Origin: Cryomorphaceae bacterium
Lineage (GTDB): Bacteria; Bacteroidota; Bacteroidia; Flavobacteriales; Schleiferiaceae
Direction of reading: 5' to 3'
Assembly (NCBI GenBank): GCA_021298655.1
Contig: JAJTFK010000006.1
Span: 1 to 52,919, forward strand
DNA length: 52,919 bases
Positions 26,940 to 34,791 of this stretch are shown one piece after another. A program made the position numbers and the translations under genes. The notes under the pieces were generated by a model. That model did not search any database. It saw only the letters and a list, made by a program, of their open reading frames with translations, and had not been told where the DNA came from. How positions within the stretch are numbered: position 1 is the stretch's first letter; the number at the start of each line of letters is the position of its first letter.

Positions 26940-28587
26940 CCTGAATCCCTGGGATTTGGCCGCCCTCGTCGTCAGTACGGGCGGAATCGCCGCCTACGGC
27001 ATGTGGGTCTCCCGGCGCAGGGAGTCGGCCACGGAATTCCTCAGTGGCGCCAACCAATCGAGCTGGTGGGCCATGGCCATGGGCATCATCGCCACCCAGG
27101 CTTCGGCCATCACCTTCATCAGCACGCCGGGCCAAGGCTTTGCGGACGGTCTGCGCTTTGCCCAATTCTACCTCGGAATGCCGGTGGCCCTCTTCGTGCT
27201 CGGCGCATGGGTGGTTCCGCGCTACATGCGCAGCGGCGCCCGAACGGCCTACGAGTACCTCGAGTCCATTTTTGGACCCCGCGTTCGCGGACTGGCCGCA
27301 CTTCTTTTTCTGGTGTCTCGGAGCCTCGCGGCGGGGATTACCCTGTACGCACCGGCCATCGTCCTTTCGGCGGTATTTCACTGGGACCTTCGGTCGACGG
27401 TGGTGGCCATTGGACTGGTTGTCGTGGCCTACACCGCATTTGGCGGCTACAAGGCGGTGGAGGTGACCCAAACGGCCCAAATGGCAGTTATTCTCGTGGG
27501 CCTCGTGGCCGCGTGGTGGGTGCTCTACCGCGGCATACCGTCCGAAATGGGGCTGCGCGGCGCCTGGTCCGTCGCCGCGACCTACGGCCACGATCAGGTA
27601 TTGGATTGGTCTTGGAATCCCGCCAGCCGGTACACGGTGTGGTCGGGGCTTGCGGGCGGGTTCTTCTTGGCCATGGCCTACTTTGGAACCGACCAAAGCC
27701 AAGTGGGCCGCTACCTGTCGGGCAAAAGCCTCGCCGAAATCCGGCGCGGATTCCTGGTGACGGGCCTGATCAAAGTGCCCATGCAGCTGTTCATTTTGAG
27801 CTTAGGCCTGCTGCTCCTGGTTCGCATGCACCTCTCGACGGAACCGCTTTGGCACAATCCGGCGGTGGCCTCGGCGTGGAGCCAGATGCCCGAATCCGAG
27901 CAGCTGAATGCGAAATGGGCTGCGGTCCAACATTCCCGGGCCCAGGCCACGACGGCCCCCGAATCACCCGAGCGCAGGGCGGAACTTGTCGCCCTTCGCG
28001 CGGAACAGCAAAAGCTCAAGAGCGAAGCGGCCGAAGTCGTCGCGCGCCGCGCGCCCGATCTGGAAACCAAGGACGTGGACTATGTCTTTCTGGGTTGGGC
28101 CCTGAACAACATGCCGGTTGGCCTGCTCGGCCTGCTGTTGGCCGTGATTATGGCGGGTGCCATGTCCAGCTCTAGTGCTGAGATAAATGCCCTTGCGGCC
28201 ACCTCCCTCATTGATTTTGGCCGGGCGGCGGGACTGCGCGAATCCCTGTCCACCTCGCGCTGGGTCACACTGCTATGGGGCCTGATTGCCATGGGAATCG
28301 CCCTGCTGGCCAGCCTGTACGAAAACCTGATTCAGCTCGTAAACCTCGTTGGTTCCCTATTCTATGGGCCGATGCTCGGCATTTTTCTGTGTGCCTGGCT
28401 CTTTCCAAGACGTCCATCGTGGGCGGTTTTTGCCGCGGGCGTCGCCGCCGAACTTTCGATTCTTGGCCTTCACGCGGCTACGGTAGTGGGGCACGTCGAA
28501 CTCGGATTCTTGTGGTACAACCTCATCGGCGCCCTGTTGGTCGTGGCTTTGGCGTTTTTGCTGCCCCTGATTTTTCGGCGTACCTAG
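26929..28587 (+). CDS. Sodium:solute symporter (SSS family) with a large charged loop
   Basis: 552-residue SSS transporter. Motifs include SGANQSSWWAMAMGIIATQ, ASAITFISTPGQGF, ARTAYEYLESIFGP and, near the end, AGAMSSSSAEINALAATSLID. A loop of about 80 residues (about 301-383) between hydrophobic helices is highly charged and helical (ELVALRAEQQKLKSEAAEV), not needed for the core SSS fold. The start overlaps the end of the PIG-L gene by 11 bp; a TTG 6 bp earlier is the only competitor. Coupling to a secreted deacetylase suggests uptake of a sugar or amino-sugar product. Its 3' end overlaps the convergent YkgJ-family gene by 65 bp. Confidence 0.9.
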   Translation: MNASLNPWDLAALVVSTGGIAAYGMWVSRRRESATEFLSGANQSSWWAMAMGIIATQASAITFISTPGQGFADGLRFAQFYLGMPVALFVLGAWVVPRYMRSGARTAYEYLESIFGPRVRGLAALLFLVSRSLAAGITLYAPAIVLSAVFHWDLRSTVVAIGLVVVAYTAFGGYKAVEVTQTAQMAVILVGLVAAWWVLYRGIPSEMGLRGAWSVAATYGHDQVLDWSWNPASRYTVWSGLAGGFFLAMAYFGTDQSQVGRYLSGKSLAEIRRGFLVTGLIKVPMQLFILSLGLLLLVRMHLSTEPLWHNPAVASAWSQMPESEQLNAKWAAVQHSRAQATTAPESPERRAELVALRAEQQKLKSEAAEVVARRAPDLETKDVDYVFLGWALNNMPVGLLGLLLAVIMAGAMSSSSAEINALAATSLIDFGRAAGLRESLSTSRWVTLLWGLIAMGIALLASLYENLIQLVNLVGSLFYGPMLGIFLCAWLFPRRPSWAVFAAGVAAELSILGLHAATVVGHVELGFLWYNLIGALLVVALAFLLPLIFRRT

Positions 28588-29026
28588 CTTCCATTCGGGC
28601 CACGATTTCGCCCACCGCAGGACAAATCAATGCGTTTTTGGCGGTTAACTCCAGGATCTGTGCTTGCTTGACCCGGTCGGTGTGGGGGTATTCGCGGCAG
28701 GCCTTGGGCCGGTCTTCGTAGATGCTGCAGGCGTTGTCCGCCTCCAAAAACGGACAGGGAAGCTGCCGAAGCACCCAGTCGCCGTCTTCGTCGAGGCGCA
28801 GGTAGCGCGCCTCCAATTCGGCCGACTTCATGCGGAGCCGCTTGGCCACACGTTCCTTGTCGCGCTCGGTCCAAAGCGGGCCGGTGGTCTTGCAGCAGTT
28901 CGCGCAGTCCAGGCAGTTGGTGCGCGCAAAAACTCGGTTGTGCAGCTCGTGGACTACCTCGTCGAGGTCCCGGGGCGGTTGCCGCTTGAGCCGCTTGAGA
29001 AACTCGGCGGGTCCTGAGGATTTCAC
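28523..29026 (-). CDS. YkgJ-family cysteine cluster protein
   Basis: 167 residues. The CxxCxxCC motif CLDCANCC and the later CPFLEADNACSIYEDRPKAC segment define the YkgJ/Fli-B-type zinc- or iron-binding cluster; the family's function is unknown. The start is taken as the GTG at 29026, whose GTGA overlaps the stop codon of the preceding TlpA-like gene; an ATG at 29071 would lie inside that gene and adds residues not expected in the family. The last roughly 20 residues (Lys/Pro/Arg-rich) are encoded opposite the end of the symporter gene, and family members usually end soon after the CPAVGEIV segment, so this tail may be a recent extension. Confidence 0.82.
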   Translation of the reverse strand: MKSSGPAEFLKRLKRQPPRDLDEVVHELHNRVFARTNCLDCANCCKTTGPLWTERDKERVAKRLRMKSAELEARYLRLDEDGDWVLRQLPCPFLEADNACSIYEDRPKACREYPHTDRVKQAQILELTAKNALICPAVGEIVARMEARYAEKSGAAKTPKPRPTGRR

Positions 29027-30279
29027 TCGGCTCGGAGCTTGTCGATAAATGCACGGGTCTCCTGAAGCCACTGGCCGTATTCCGGCGTTCCGGGCCCATA
29101 AAAACCGCTGTAAATTTTGCGCACCCGCCCCTGCTTGTCCAAATAAATCGTGGTCGGGTAGGAGTGGAAGTTGCCCAGTCCGTCCAGTGCGCGCTCGACG
29201 GCGCCTCGTTCTGCGCGGCCCGCAAAAAGCACGGGGTAGCGGAGGTCCAGTCCGCGAACAAACTTGTCTACTGCCGGAAAAGCCGCTTCGCGATCGGCGC
29301 TGCGTTCAAACGTCACCCCAAAAAACTGCACGTCGGGGTAGGCCGCGTGAAATTGCTTGAATGCGTTGCTTTCGTCGACGCAGTTGGGGCACCACGAACC
29401 CATGATTTGAATCACGGCCGGCTTGCCCAGCTCCGGGCTAAAAAGCGCCCCGGTTTGGTAGTGCGGCAGCGCAAAGGTCAAGCGTTCCACGCCCGGTTTC
29501 ATGGCGGCCAGGGAAGTGGGGTCGGCCAATTGGGCCTTGGCGTCGGCCTTGCCGGTGAGGCGCTGTGACCGAGTAGCGCTTGTGATTTGGCGGCCGGTAA
29601 TGCCGCCGTCGACCTGGAGTTCGAGTTCAAAAACGTAGGCGAACACTCCGTTGAACGTGCTGAGGTGTACCCGGTTGCCGCGGCGATTGCCCGCGAGGTA
29701 GCGGTAGTCGCCCGACTCCGTCATGATCGTTCCGGTCACCCGACCGTCGGCCTGCTCCTCGAGTACGGCAATCGCATTGCTTCCCTGGTCGGCAGGCTGC
29801 TCGGGTTGGTGCATTTTCAGGGCGTAGCGCGGCGCCAATTCCGCTCGCGGGCGGTCATCTTCGGGGAGGTTAAACCTCGGTAGTTGACCGCGCTGCATTA
29901 CTAGGGGGTACTGTTCGCCGCGGTCGGGGCGCACCCAGAACCCGTTCCAGGTCGATCCTTCCCGGCGCCACCAAAGCTCGCCGGGAAAATACGGAAGTTC
30001 GAACCGCTCGTAGCCTTCGGCGTTCGCCCCCGCGTACGCCAGCGGCAGGCGTTCTGCGCCGTTCACAACCAAGAATGCGGGCTTGCTCTTGGCGCCTTGG
30101 TCGACGGCAACGACCTCAAAAGGCAGAATCCAGGCGGCTTCGCTGCCTTGGGCTGCGCGCAAGGTGATGGCGGCGCGGTACCATTGCTCGCGCCCCGAGG
30201 GACTCGATTGGGCCGAACTCGGTTGAACCACCACAATCCAAACGGCCAAGCCGAGGAGCAGTACAAAAAGGACTTTCAT
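29023..30279 (-). CDS. TlpA-like periplasmic thioredoxin-fold protein with a large N-terminal domain
   Basis: 418 residues. A signal peptide (1-23, ending PSSAQ) is followed by about 240 residues of beta-rich sequence without a recognised domain name (resembling the DUF4369-like front part seen in many Bacteroidota TlpA proteins), then a thioredoxin domain from about 270. The redox site is CPNC (residues 297-300) in MGSWCPNCVDESNAF, and the cis-Pro region SYPTTIYLDKQGR is present. The expected role is reduction of disulfides or thiol exchange in the periplasm, for example in cytochrome c or envelope protein maturation. It follows the phosphosugar mutase gene by 9 bp and overlaps the YkgJ gene by 4 bp, so all three share a transcript. 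Confidence 0.85.
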   Translation of the reverse strand: MKVLFVLLLGLAVWIVVVQPSSAQSSPSGREQWYRAAITLRAAQGSEAAWILPFEVVAVDQGAKSKPAFLVVNGAERLPLAYAGANAEGYERFELPYFPGELWWRREGSTWNGFWVRPDRGEQYPLVMQRGQLPRFNLPEDDRPRAELAPRYALKMHQPEQPADQGSNAIAVLEEQADGRVTGTIMTESGDYRYLAGNRRGNRVHLSTFNGVFAYVFELELQVDGGITGRQITSATRSQRLTGKADAKAQLADPTSLAAMKPGVERLTFALPHYQTGALFSPELGKPAVIQIMGSWCPNCVDESNAFKQFHAAYPDVQFFGVTFERSADREAAFPAVDKFVRGLDLRYPVLFAGRAERGAVERALDGLGNFHSYPTTIYLDKQGRVRKIYSGFYGPGTPEYGQWLQETRAFIDKLRAE

Positions 30280-30288
30280 GTGCCCAAG

Positions 30289-32022
30289 TTAGTACTTCTT
30301 CAACTCCTCACGGTAGGCCTCGACCCGCGCCGCAAGCTCGGCGCCCACCCGTCGGTACTGCCCGGCGAGGTCGGCCTCGTCAAGGTGCGAACCCACTACG
30401 TTGAAGTAGTACTTAATCTTGGGCTCGGTGCCGCTGGGGCGCGCGGTGATGCGGTCGCCGTTCGCGAGCAGCAGCTGAATCACGTTGGACTTGGGCAGTG
30501 CCACCGGCTTAACGGCACCCGACATCAGGTTGGTTCGGGTTTGCTCTTGGTAGTCCACGATTTCTGCCACGTCCAGTCCGGCAACCTCACGCGGTGGATT
30601 GGCTCGGAGGCGGGTCATAATTGCCTGTATTTCTTCCAGTCCGCTGCGGCCGGGCTTCGTGACGCTGAGCAGCTCGTCCTGATGTACCCCGTGGCGGGCG
30701 TACAGCCCGAGCAGTGCGCGGTAAAAACTCGAACCTTGGGACGCGTGGTAGGCTGCGGCCTCGGCCAACAAGCAGGCCGAACCGATGGCGTCCTTGTCGC
30801 GCACAAAATCGCCGGCCAGGTAGCCGTAGCTTTCCTCTCCGCCCACCACAAAGGTTTGCTTGCCCTCGCGAAGGCGAATTTGCTCCGCGATCCATTTGAA
30901 CCCGGTAAGGGTTTCGGCTGCTTCAATCCGGTAGTGTTCGGCAATGCGCAGCAGGAGCGGCGAGGTCACCACGGTCGTTGCCACAAAAGGCTTATCGGGC
31001 ATGCTCCCCTGGGCGGTGCGCTGCGCGAGCACGTAGTCCATCAACACGGCCGCTGCCTGGTTGCCGTTGAGCAGTACGTGGTCGCCTTCGTCATCGCGCA
31101 CGGCAATCCCCACGCGGTCGCTGTCGGGGTCGCAGCCCACGACGAAGTCGTAATCCAATTCTTCGGCGCGCGCTACGGCGAGGGCCAGGGCCGCCGATTC
31201 TTCGGGGTTGGGCGAGTGGACGGTCGGAAAATTGCCGTCGGGTTTGGCCTGCGCCTCGAGCACGTCGACGTGGCTAAAGCCCCATCGCCGAAGCGACTCC
31301 GGGAGCAGGGTTACCGACGTACCGTGAAGCGCCGTAAACACAATGCCCAAGCGGTTGTTTCCTTGGCGGTTCAGCGACAGCGATTCCAGTGCGCCCAAAT
31401 AGGCCTCGTCGGTTTCGCGGCCGAGCGGTCGAATGACGCCGGAGCCGCCGCTCCGCTTGACGTCGGCCAAGGTTACCGAGCGTACCATGGCCAGCAACGC
31501 GCGGTCGTTGGGCGGAACGATTTGTCCGCCGTCGCTCCAATAGACCTTGTAGCCGTTGTACTCTTTGGGATTGTGCGATGCGGTAATCACAATACCCGCC
31601 GTGCATCCGTGAAGGCGTACCGCAAAACTCAATTCGGGCGTAGGGCGGAGTTCGTCAAAGAGCCACACGTTGACGCCATTCGCCGCGAGGACTTCGGCTG
31701 CTTCGCGCGCAAACTCGGGAGATTGGTTGCGCGAATCAAAGGCGATGGCTACCGAAGGCGTCGCGCTGGCCTCGAGCACGTAGTTGGCGAGACCTTGGGT
31801 GGCCAATCCGACCGTGTAGCGGTTCATCCCGTTGCTGCCCAGGCGCATCAATCCGCGCAACCCGCCGGTGCCAAATTCGAGTTCCGTGTAAAACGCTTCG
31901 CTGAAGGCTGCGGGGTCCCTATCTCGAAGCCTGCGAATGGCTTCTTTGTCGGCCTCCTCAATGGGGCTGTTCAGCCAGTATTCGGCACGCGCTGCAGCGG
32001 CCGGGTCAATCACCGTATTCAT
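30289..32022 (-). CDS. Phosphoglucomutase/phosphomannomutase family enzyme
   Basis: 577-residue alpha-D-phosphohexomutase of the PgcA/PGM2-like length class, interconverting hexose 1- and 6-phosphates. All four domains show their motifs: the phosphoserine loop TASHNPKEYNGYK (Ser near 148), the metal loop GCDPDSDRVGIAV, the sugar loop GGEESYGYL and the phosphate-binding RPSGTEPKIKYYF. It is distinct from the shorter GlmM-type mutase at 45153. A TTTG box with one mismatch sits 7 nt before the start. It is probably first of a three-gene transcript with the TlpA-like and YkgJ genes. Whether glucose or mannose phosphates are preferred cannot be told; Bacteroidota PgcA-like enzymes are usually phosphoglucomutases. 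Confidence 0.92.
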   Translation of the reverse strand: MNTVIDPAAAARAEYWLNSPIEEADKEAIRRLRDRDPAAFSEAFYTELEFGTGGLRGLMRLGSNGMNRYTVGLATQGLANYVLEASATPSVAIAFDSRNQSPEFAREAAEVLAANGVNVWLFDELRPTPELSFAVRLHGCTAGIVITASHNPKEYNGYKVYWSDGGQIVPPNDRALLAMVRSVTLADVKRSGGSGVIRPLGRETDEAYLGALESLSLNRQGNNRLGIVFTALHGTSVTLLPESLRRWGFSHVDVLEAQAKPDGNFPTVHSPNPEESAALALAVARAEELDYDFVVGCDPDSDRVGIAVRDDEGDHVLLNGNQAAAVLMDYVLAQRTAQGSMPDKPFVATTVVTSPLLLRIAEHYRIEAAETLTGFKWIAEQIRLREGKQTFVVGGEESYGYLAGDFVRDKDAIGSACLLAEAAAYHASQGSSFYRALLGLYARHGVHQDELLSVTKPGRSGLEEIQAIMTRLRANPPREVAGLDVAEIVDYQEQTRTNLMSGAVKPVALPKSNVIQLLLANGDRITARPSGTEPKIKYYFNVVGSHLDEADLAGQYRRVGAELAARVEAYREELKKY

Positions 32023-32029
32023 AACACCA

Positions 32030-32037
32030 CAAAGTTC
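32030..32037 (-). promoter_or_regulatory. -7-like box of the phosphosugar mutase gene
   Basis: GAACTTTG on the minus strand, one mismatch from TAnnTTTG, with 7 nt to the ATG at 32022. Same short spacing as at the TPR gene (33289). Weak by itself. Confidence 0.3.
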
Positions 32038-32115
32038 GGAACATCTTGCCGCCCGGTAAGCCCTTCGCGCAGGATCATTGAAAAAAGGAACCAGTATCGC
32101 GTGGCTCGCTGCGCA

Positions 32116-32580
32116 TTAGAACGCCGCCATCTGCACCGCAGCGACGGCAGCCTCTTCGCCCTTGTTGCCCAAGCGACCCCCGCAGCGGTCCAGCGATTGC
32201 TGGTAGGTGTCGTCGGTCAGCACACAAAAAATCACGGGCGTCTTGCCGGTGGCGTTGAGGCGCGCAATTCCGTAGGTAACCCCCTGGCACACAAAATCGA
32301 AGTGCGGCGTTTCGCCGCGGACCACGGATCCAACGGCGATCACGGCGTCGTACTCCAGGGACTCCGCGTGCACTTTGCAGCCGTGGATCAGTTCAAAACT
32401 CCCAGGGACGTCGAAGCGATCCACGCGCTCGGCTTTGAGCTGTTCCAGCACCCGCGCCGCCCCGTCGGCCAGCGCATGGGTGATTTCGGGATTCCACGAA
32501 CTGACCACCAACGCAAAGCGCCGCCCTTTTGCGGTGGGAGCGGCGCTGAGGTCCAGAGGTCCGCGCTCGGCGGTAGCCAT
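32116..32580 (-). CDS. ribH: 6,7-dimethyl-8-ribityllumazine synthase
   Basis: Penultimate enzyme of riboflavin synthesis, condensing the pyrimidine intermediate with 3,4-dihydroxybutanone phosphate; forms icosahedral or pentameric assemblies in relatives. The 154-residue protein has VVSSWNPEIT (substrate pyrimidine site), VPGSFELI and the signature VGSVVRGETPHFDFVC with the conserved His93. Its ATG shares a base with the TAA stop of the upstream TPR gene (TAATG), so translation is coupled. No other rib gene is in the window. The 93 bp between its stop and the mutase gene hold the mutase -7-like box and a T-rich run (about 32081-32086), but no clear hairpin. Confidence 0.95.
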   Translation of the reverse strand: MATAERGPLDLSAAPTAKGRRFALVVSSWNPEITHALADGAARVLEQLKAERVDRFDVPGSFELIHGCKVHAESLEYDAVIAVGSVVRGETPHFDFVCQGVTYGIARLNATGKTPVIFCVLTDDTYQQSLDRCGGRLGNKGEEAAVAAVQMAAF

Positions 32581-33281
32581 TAGTTTGCTTCGAGCTTAGC
32601 TTCGTAGTAGGCGATCAGCGCATCGGCATTCGCGCCTTGTGCCGACGTAGGAAAGTCGGCCTTGATTCGCTTGGTGTAGGCCAGGGCCGCGTCCAAATCG
32701 CTGTTGAGCTCGGCGGCCAAAGCGGCCTTCGAAAGAAAGAAGGGCGTCAAAAACTCATTGGCTTCCAGCGACGCCGCCTTCGCGTAGTATTCTTCGGCCT
32801 CTTTGGGCTGCTTAAGGTCCGCAAAAGCGTCTCCAATGGCACCGGTAGCCACGATGTCCAAATACGTTCCGTCGCCGTCAAACTCCTCCAGGTAGTCAAT
32901 GGCCTCTTCGGCTTGACCCAATCCGAGGTGGCAAAGACCCGCATAGTAGTTCGCCAGATTTCCGGCATTTGTGCTGCCGTATTCGTCGGCAATCTCGGCA
33001 AAACCCATAAACTCAGCGTTGCCGTTCAGGGCAAGGTTCAGCGAATCCTGGGCAAAAACATCTTGGGCCGGGTACAGGGCAAGCTGCGCCTCTTCTTCGG
33101 CAGGCTTAACAATGAACTCCTGGTAGCCCCACGCCAAGGCAACCACCGCAATCATGCCGCCAACGGCGTAGGTGATTTGCTTTTGGTAGGTTTGAAAGAG
33201 GCTTTCGGCCTTGGAAAGCGTATTCTCAACCGCATCCATGGGGCGCTCAACCAAATCGATTTCTTTTTTCTCTTTTGCCAT
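32580..33281 (-). CDS. Single-pass membrane TPR protein (YfgM-like)
   Basis: 233 residues: a basic and acidic N-terminus, one membrane helix at about 38-58 (ITYAVGGMIAVVALAWGYQEF), then TPR-like helical repeats (YYAGLCHLGLGQAEEAIDYL, IGDAFADLKQPKEAEEYYAKA, LSKAALAAELNSDLDAALAY) to the C-terminus. This N-in topology with periplasmic TPRs is that of YfgM, an ancillary subunit of the Sec translocon/periplasmic chaperone network in E. coli; the functional transfer is inference. As I recall, the order TPR-ribH divergent from recF recurs across Flavobacteria. An exact -7 box ends 7 nt before the ATG. Confidence 0.85.
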   Translation of the reverse strand: MAKEKKEIDLVERPMDAVENTLSKAESLFQTYQKQITYAVGGMIAVVALAWGYQEFIVKPAEEEAQLALYPAQDVFAQDSLNLALNGNAEFMGFAEIADEYGSTNAGNLANYYAGLCHLGLGQAEEAIDYLEEFDGDGTYLDIVATGAIGDAFADLKQPKEAEEYYAKAASLEANEFLTPFFLSKAALAAELNSDLDAALAYTKRIKADFPTSAQGANADALIAYYEAKLEAN

Positions 33282-33288
33282 AGGGCGG

Positions 33289-33296
33289 CAAAGATA
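33289..33296 (-). promoter_or_regulatory. -7 box of the TPR-ribH transcript
   Basis: TATCTTTG on the minus strand, exact TAnnTTTG match, 7 nt before the ATG. A TTG (33315-33313) lies 16 bp upstream, one short of the usual range. It is 21 bp from the recF box on the opposite strand. Confidence 0.55.
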
Positions 33297-33317
33297 GCCA
33301 AAGCGCGCATATCAAGG

Positions 33318-33325
33318 TACTTTTG
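33318..33325 (+). promoter_or_regulatory. -7 box of recF, 4 nt before its ATG
   Basis: TACTTTTG matches TAnnTTTG exactly and is followed by CCGT and ATG (33330). No TTG is found at the -33 distance. The mRNA should be leaderless or nearly so. Confidence 0.5.
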
Positions 33326-33329
33326 CCGT

Positions 33330-34430
33330 ATGCAAGATGTCGTGCTCGATCGATTAAGCCTGGTTCACTTTAAAAACCACGCCCAGGGCGAATTCACCTT
33401 TAGTCCCAAGCTCAATGCGCTGGTGGGGGCCAATGGGTCCGGCAAAACTTCGGTTTTGGACGCCGTTCACCTGCTGTGCATGACGCGCAGCTTTTTTCAT
33501 GCGAGCGACGCCCACTGCATCCAATTTGAGGCCCCCTTCTTCGTCGTGCAGGGCGAATTTCGGGCGGAATCGGGCAACACCCCGGTGTACTGCGGGCTCC
33601 AGCGCGGCGAAAAAAAGGTCTTTAAGGCCGACGACGCCGAATACCCCCGTATTTCGGACCACTTGGGCCGCTTCCCGGTGGTCATGATCAGCCCCGGAGA
33701 TCACGACCTGCTTCACGGCGGATCCGAGGCCCGACGCGCCTTTATGGACTCGGTCATTGCCCAATCCGACCGGGCCTACCTCGAGACGCTGAAGGCCTAC
33801 CAACGGGCCCTGAAGCAGCGCAACGCACTGCTCAAGTACTTTGCCGCCAACCGAACGTTTCAGGCCGATACGCTGGAGATCTATGATGCGCAGCTCAGCG
33901 ACTTGGCGCCGCAGCTTTTTGCGGCGCGCACCCGGTTCGCCGATCGATTTGCGCCCATGCTTCAAGACGCCTACGAGCGGATTTCGGGCGGGCGCGAACA
34001 GGTTGGCTTGCACTATGCCAGTGCCTTGACGGAGCAACCCATGGCGGTGCTGTTGGCCAACCGCTTGGCCAAGGACCGCGTGCTCCAGTACACCTCGGCG
34101 GGTCCGCACCGAGAGGACCTGGAATTCAGCATCCACGGACATCCGCTGCAGCGGGTCGGTTCGCAGGGGCAGCAAAAGAGCTTTTTGATTGCGCTGAAGT
34201 TGGCCGCCTTTGAGGTGCTGCACCAGACCCTGGGACGCAAGCCCATATTGCTCCTCGACGACGTTTTTGACAAGCTCGATGCCGCGCGGGTAGAGGGCCT
34301 GATTCGCATGGTTAACGACCAGCGGTTTGGGCAAATTTTTGTCAGCGATACGCATCCGGAACGCACGGCTTCCTTGCTCAAAGCCCTGGACCAGGAGTCC
34401 ATGGTTCACGACCTAACGCCCAATAGCTAG
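33330..34430 (+). CDS. recF: DNA replication/repair protein RecF
   Basis: SMC-like ATPase that directs RecOR to single-strand gaps. The 366-residue protein has Walker A GANGSGKT (33-40), the ABC signature region YTSAGPHREDLEF and Walker B ILLLDDVFDKLD, followed by FVSDTHPERT. The frame is open for 230 codons further upstream, antisense to the TPR gene, but the family start is MQDVVLDRLSLVHFKNH, and a -7 box lies 4 nt before this ATG. Its TAG stop shares the G with the GTG start of the DUF721 gene. recR lies in the same window (17890), recO does not. Confidence 0.95.
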   Translation: MQDVVLDRLSLVHFKNHAQGEFTFSPKLNALVGANGSGKTSVLDAVHLLCMTRSFFHASDAHCIQFEAPFFVVQGEFRAESGNTPVYCGLQRGEKKVFKADDAEYPRISDHLGRFPVVMISPGDHDLLHGGSEARRAFMDSVIAQSDRAYLETLKAYQRALKQRNALLKYFAANRTFQADTLEIYDAQLSDLAPQLFAARTRFADRFAPMLQDAYERISGGREQVGLHYASALTEQPMAVLLANRLAKDRVLQYTSAGPHREDLEFSIHGHPLQRVGSQGQQKSFLIALKLAAFEVLHQTLGRKPILLLDDVFDKLDAARVEGLIRMVNDQRFGQIFVSDTHPERTASLLKALDQESMVHDLTPNS

Positions 34431-34723
34431 TGCCTCGGCCCAACCTGGAAGGAATTGACGGCATCCTGAGCCGAATGCTTGCGGCCCACCGCCACAAGCC
34501 GGCCTTTCAGTTGGCGCTCTGTGCCAACGCTTGGCGGGCCCTCTTGGGTGAATCGGCGGTTCAAAAAACCCGAAAGTTGGCATTTTCGGACGGGAGGCTG
34601 ACGGCCTATTTGGTGTCGGACTCCCTGCGCCACGAGCTGCGCGCCCAGCAAGCGCGACTGCTGCAAGGGCTTCAAGAAGAGCTAAGCGATCAACTGGAAA
34701 TCAAGGAATTAATCCTGAAGTAG
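34430..34723 (+). CDS. DUF721 (DciA-like) protein
   Basis: 97 residues, GTG start sharing its G with the recF stop. The pattern (ILSRMLAAH, WRALLGESAVQKTRKLAFSDGRLTAYLVSDSLRHEL, and a C-terminal LIL) matches DUF721: a small alpha-beta domain related to the N-terminal part of DciA, the DnaB helicase loader of many bacteria. Position directly after recF is common in Bacteroidota. It lacks the longer C-terminal helix region of proteobacterial DciA, so whether it loads the replicative helicase is uncertain; the recF linkage supports a replication role. Confidence 0.85.
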   Translation: MPRPNLEGIDGILSRMLAAHRHKPAFQLALCANAWRALLGESAVQKTRKLAFSDGRLTAYLVSDSLRHELRAQQARLLQGLQEELSDQLEIKELILK

Positions 34724-34733
34724 CGCAAATAAA

Positions 34734-34756
34734 AAATCCCGCTCGTGGCGGGATTT
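34734..34756. terminator. Terminator between the DUF721 gene and ndk
   Basis: Perfect 9-bp stem AAATCCCGC (34734-34742) / GCGGGATTT (34748-34756) with a 5-nt loop. On the minus strand it runs into a stretch of six or more T, so it is a strong terminator for ndk; on the plus strand it can also end the recF transcript, though with a shorter T tract. Confidence 0.85.
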
Positions 34757-34791
34757 GGGTAGAATACGGACGAAGGTCCAGATTCCAAAAA

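Noticed and set aside
30097-32583. 828-codon open frame antisense to the TlpA-like, mutase and ribH genes
   Set aside because: It crosses three clearly real genes on the other strand and shows no recognisable motif. Long antisense frames are expected from third-position GC bias in this genome.
32637-33329. Upstream extension of recF
   Set aside because: Antisense to the TPR gene; the RecF family starts at 33330.
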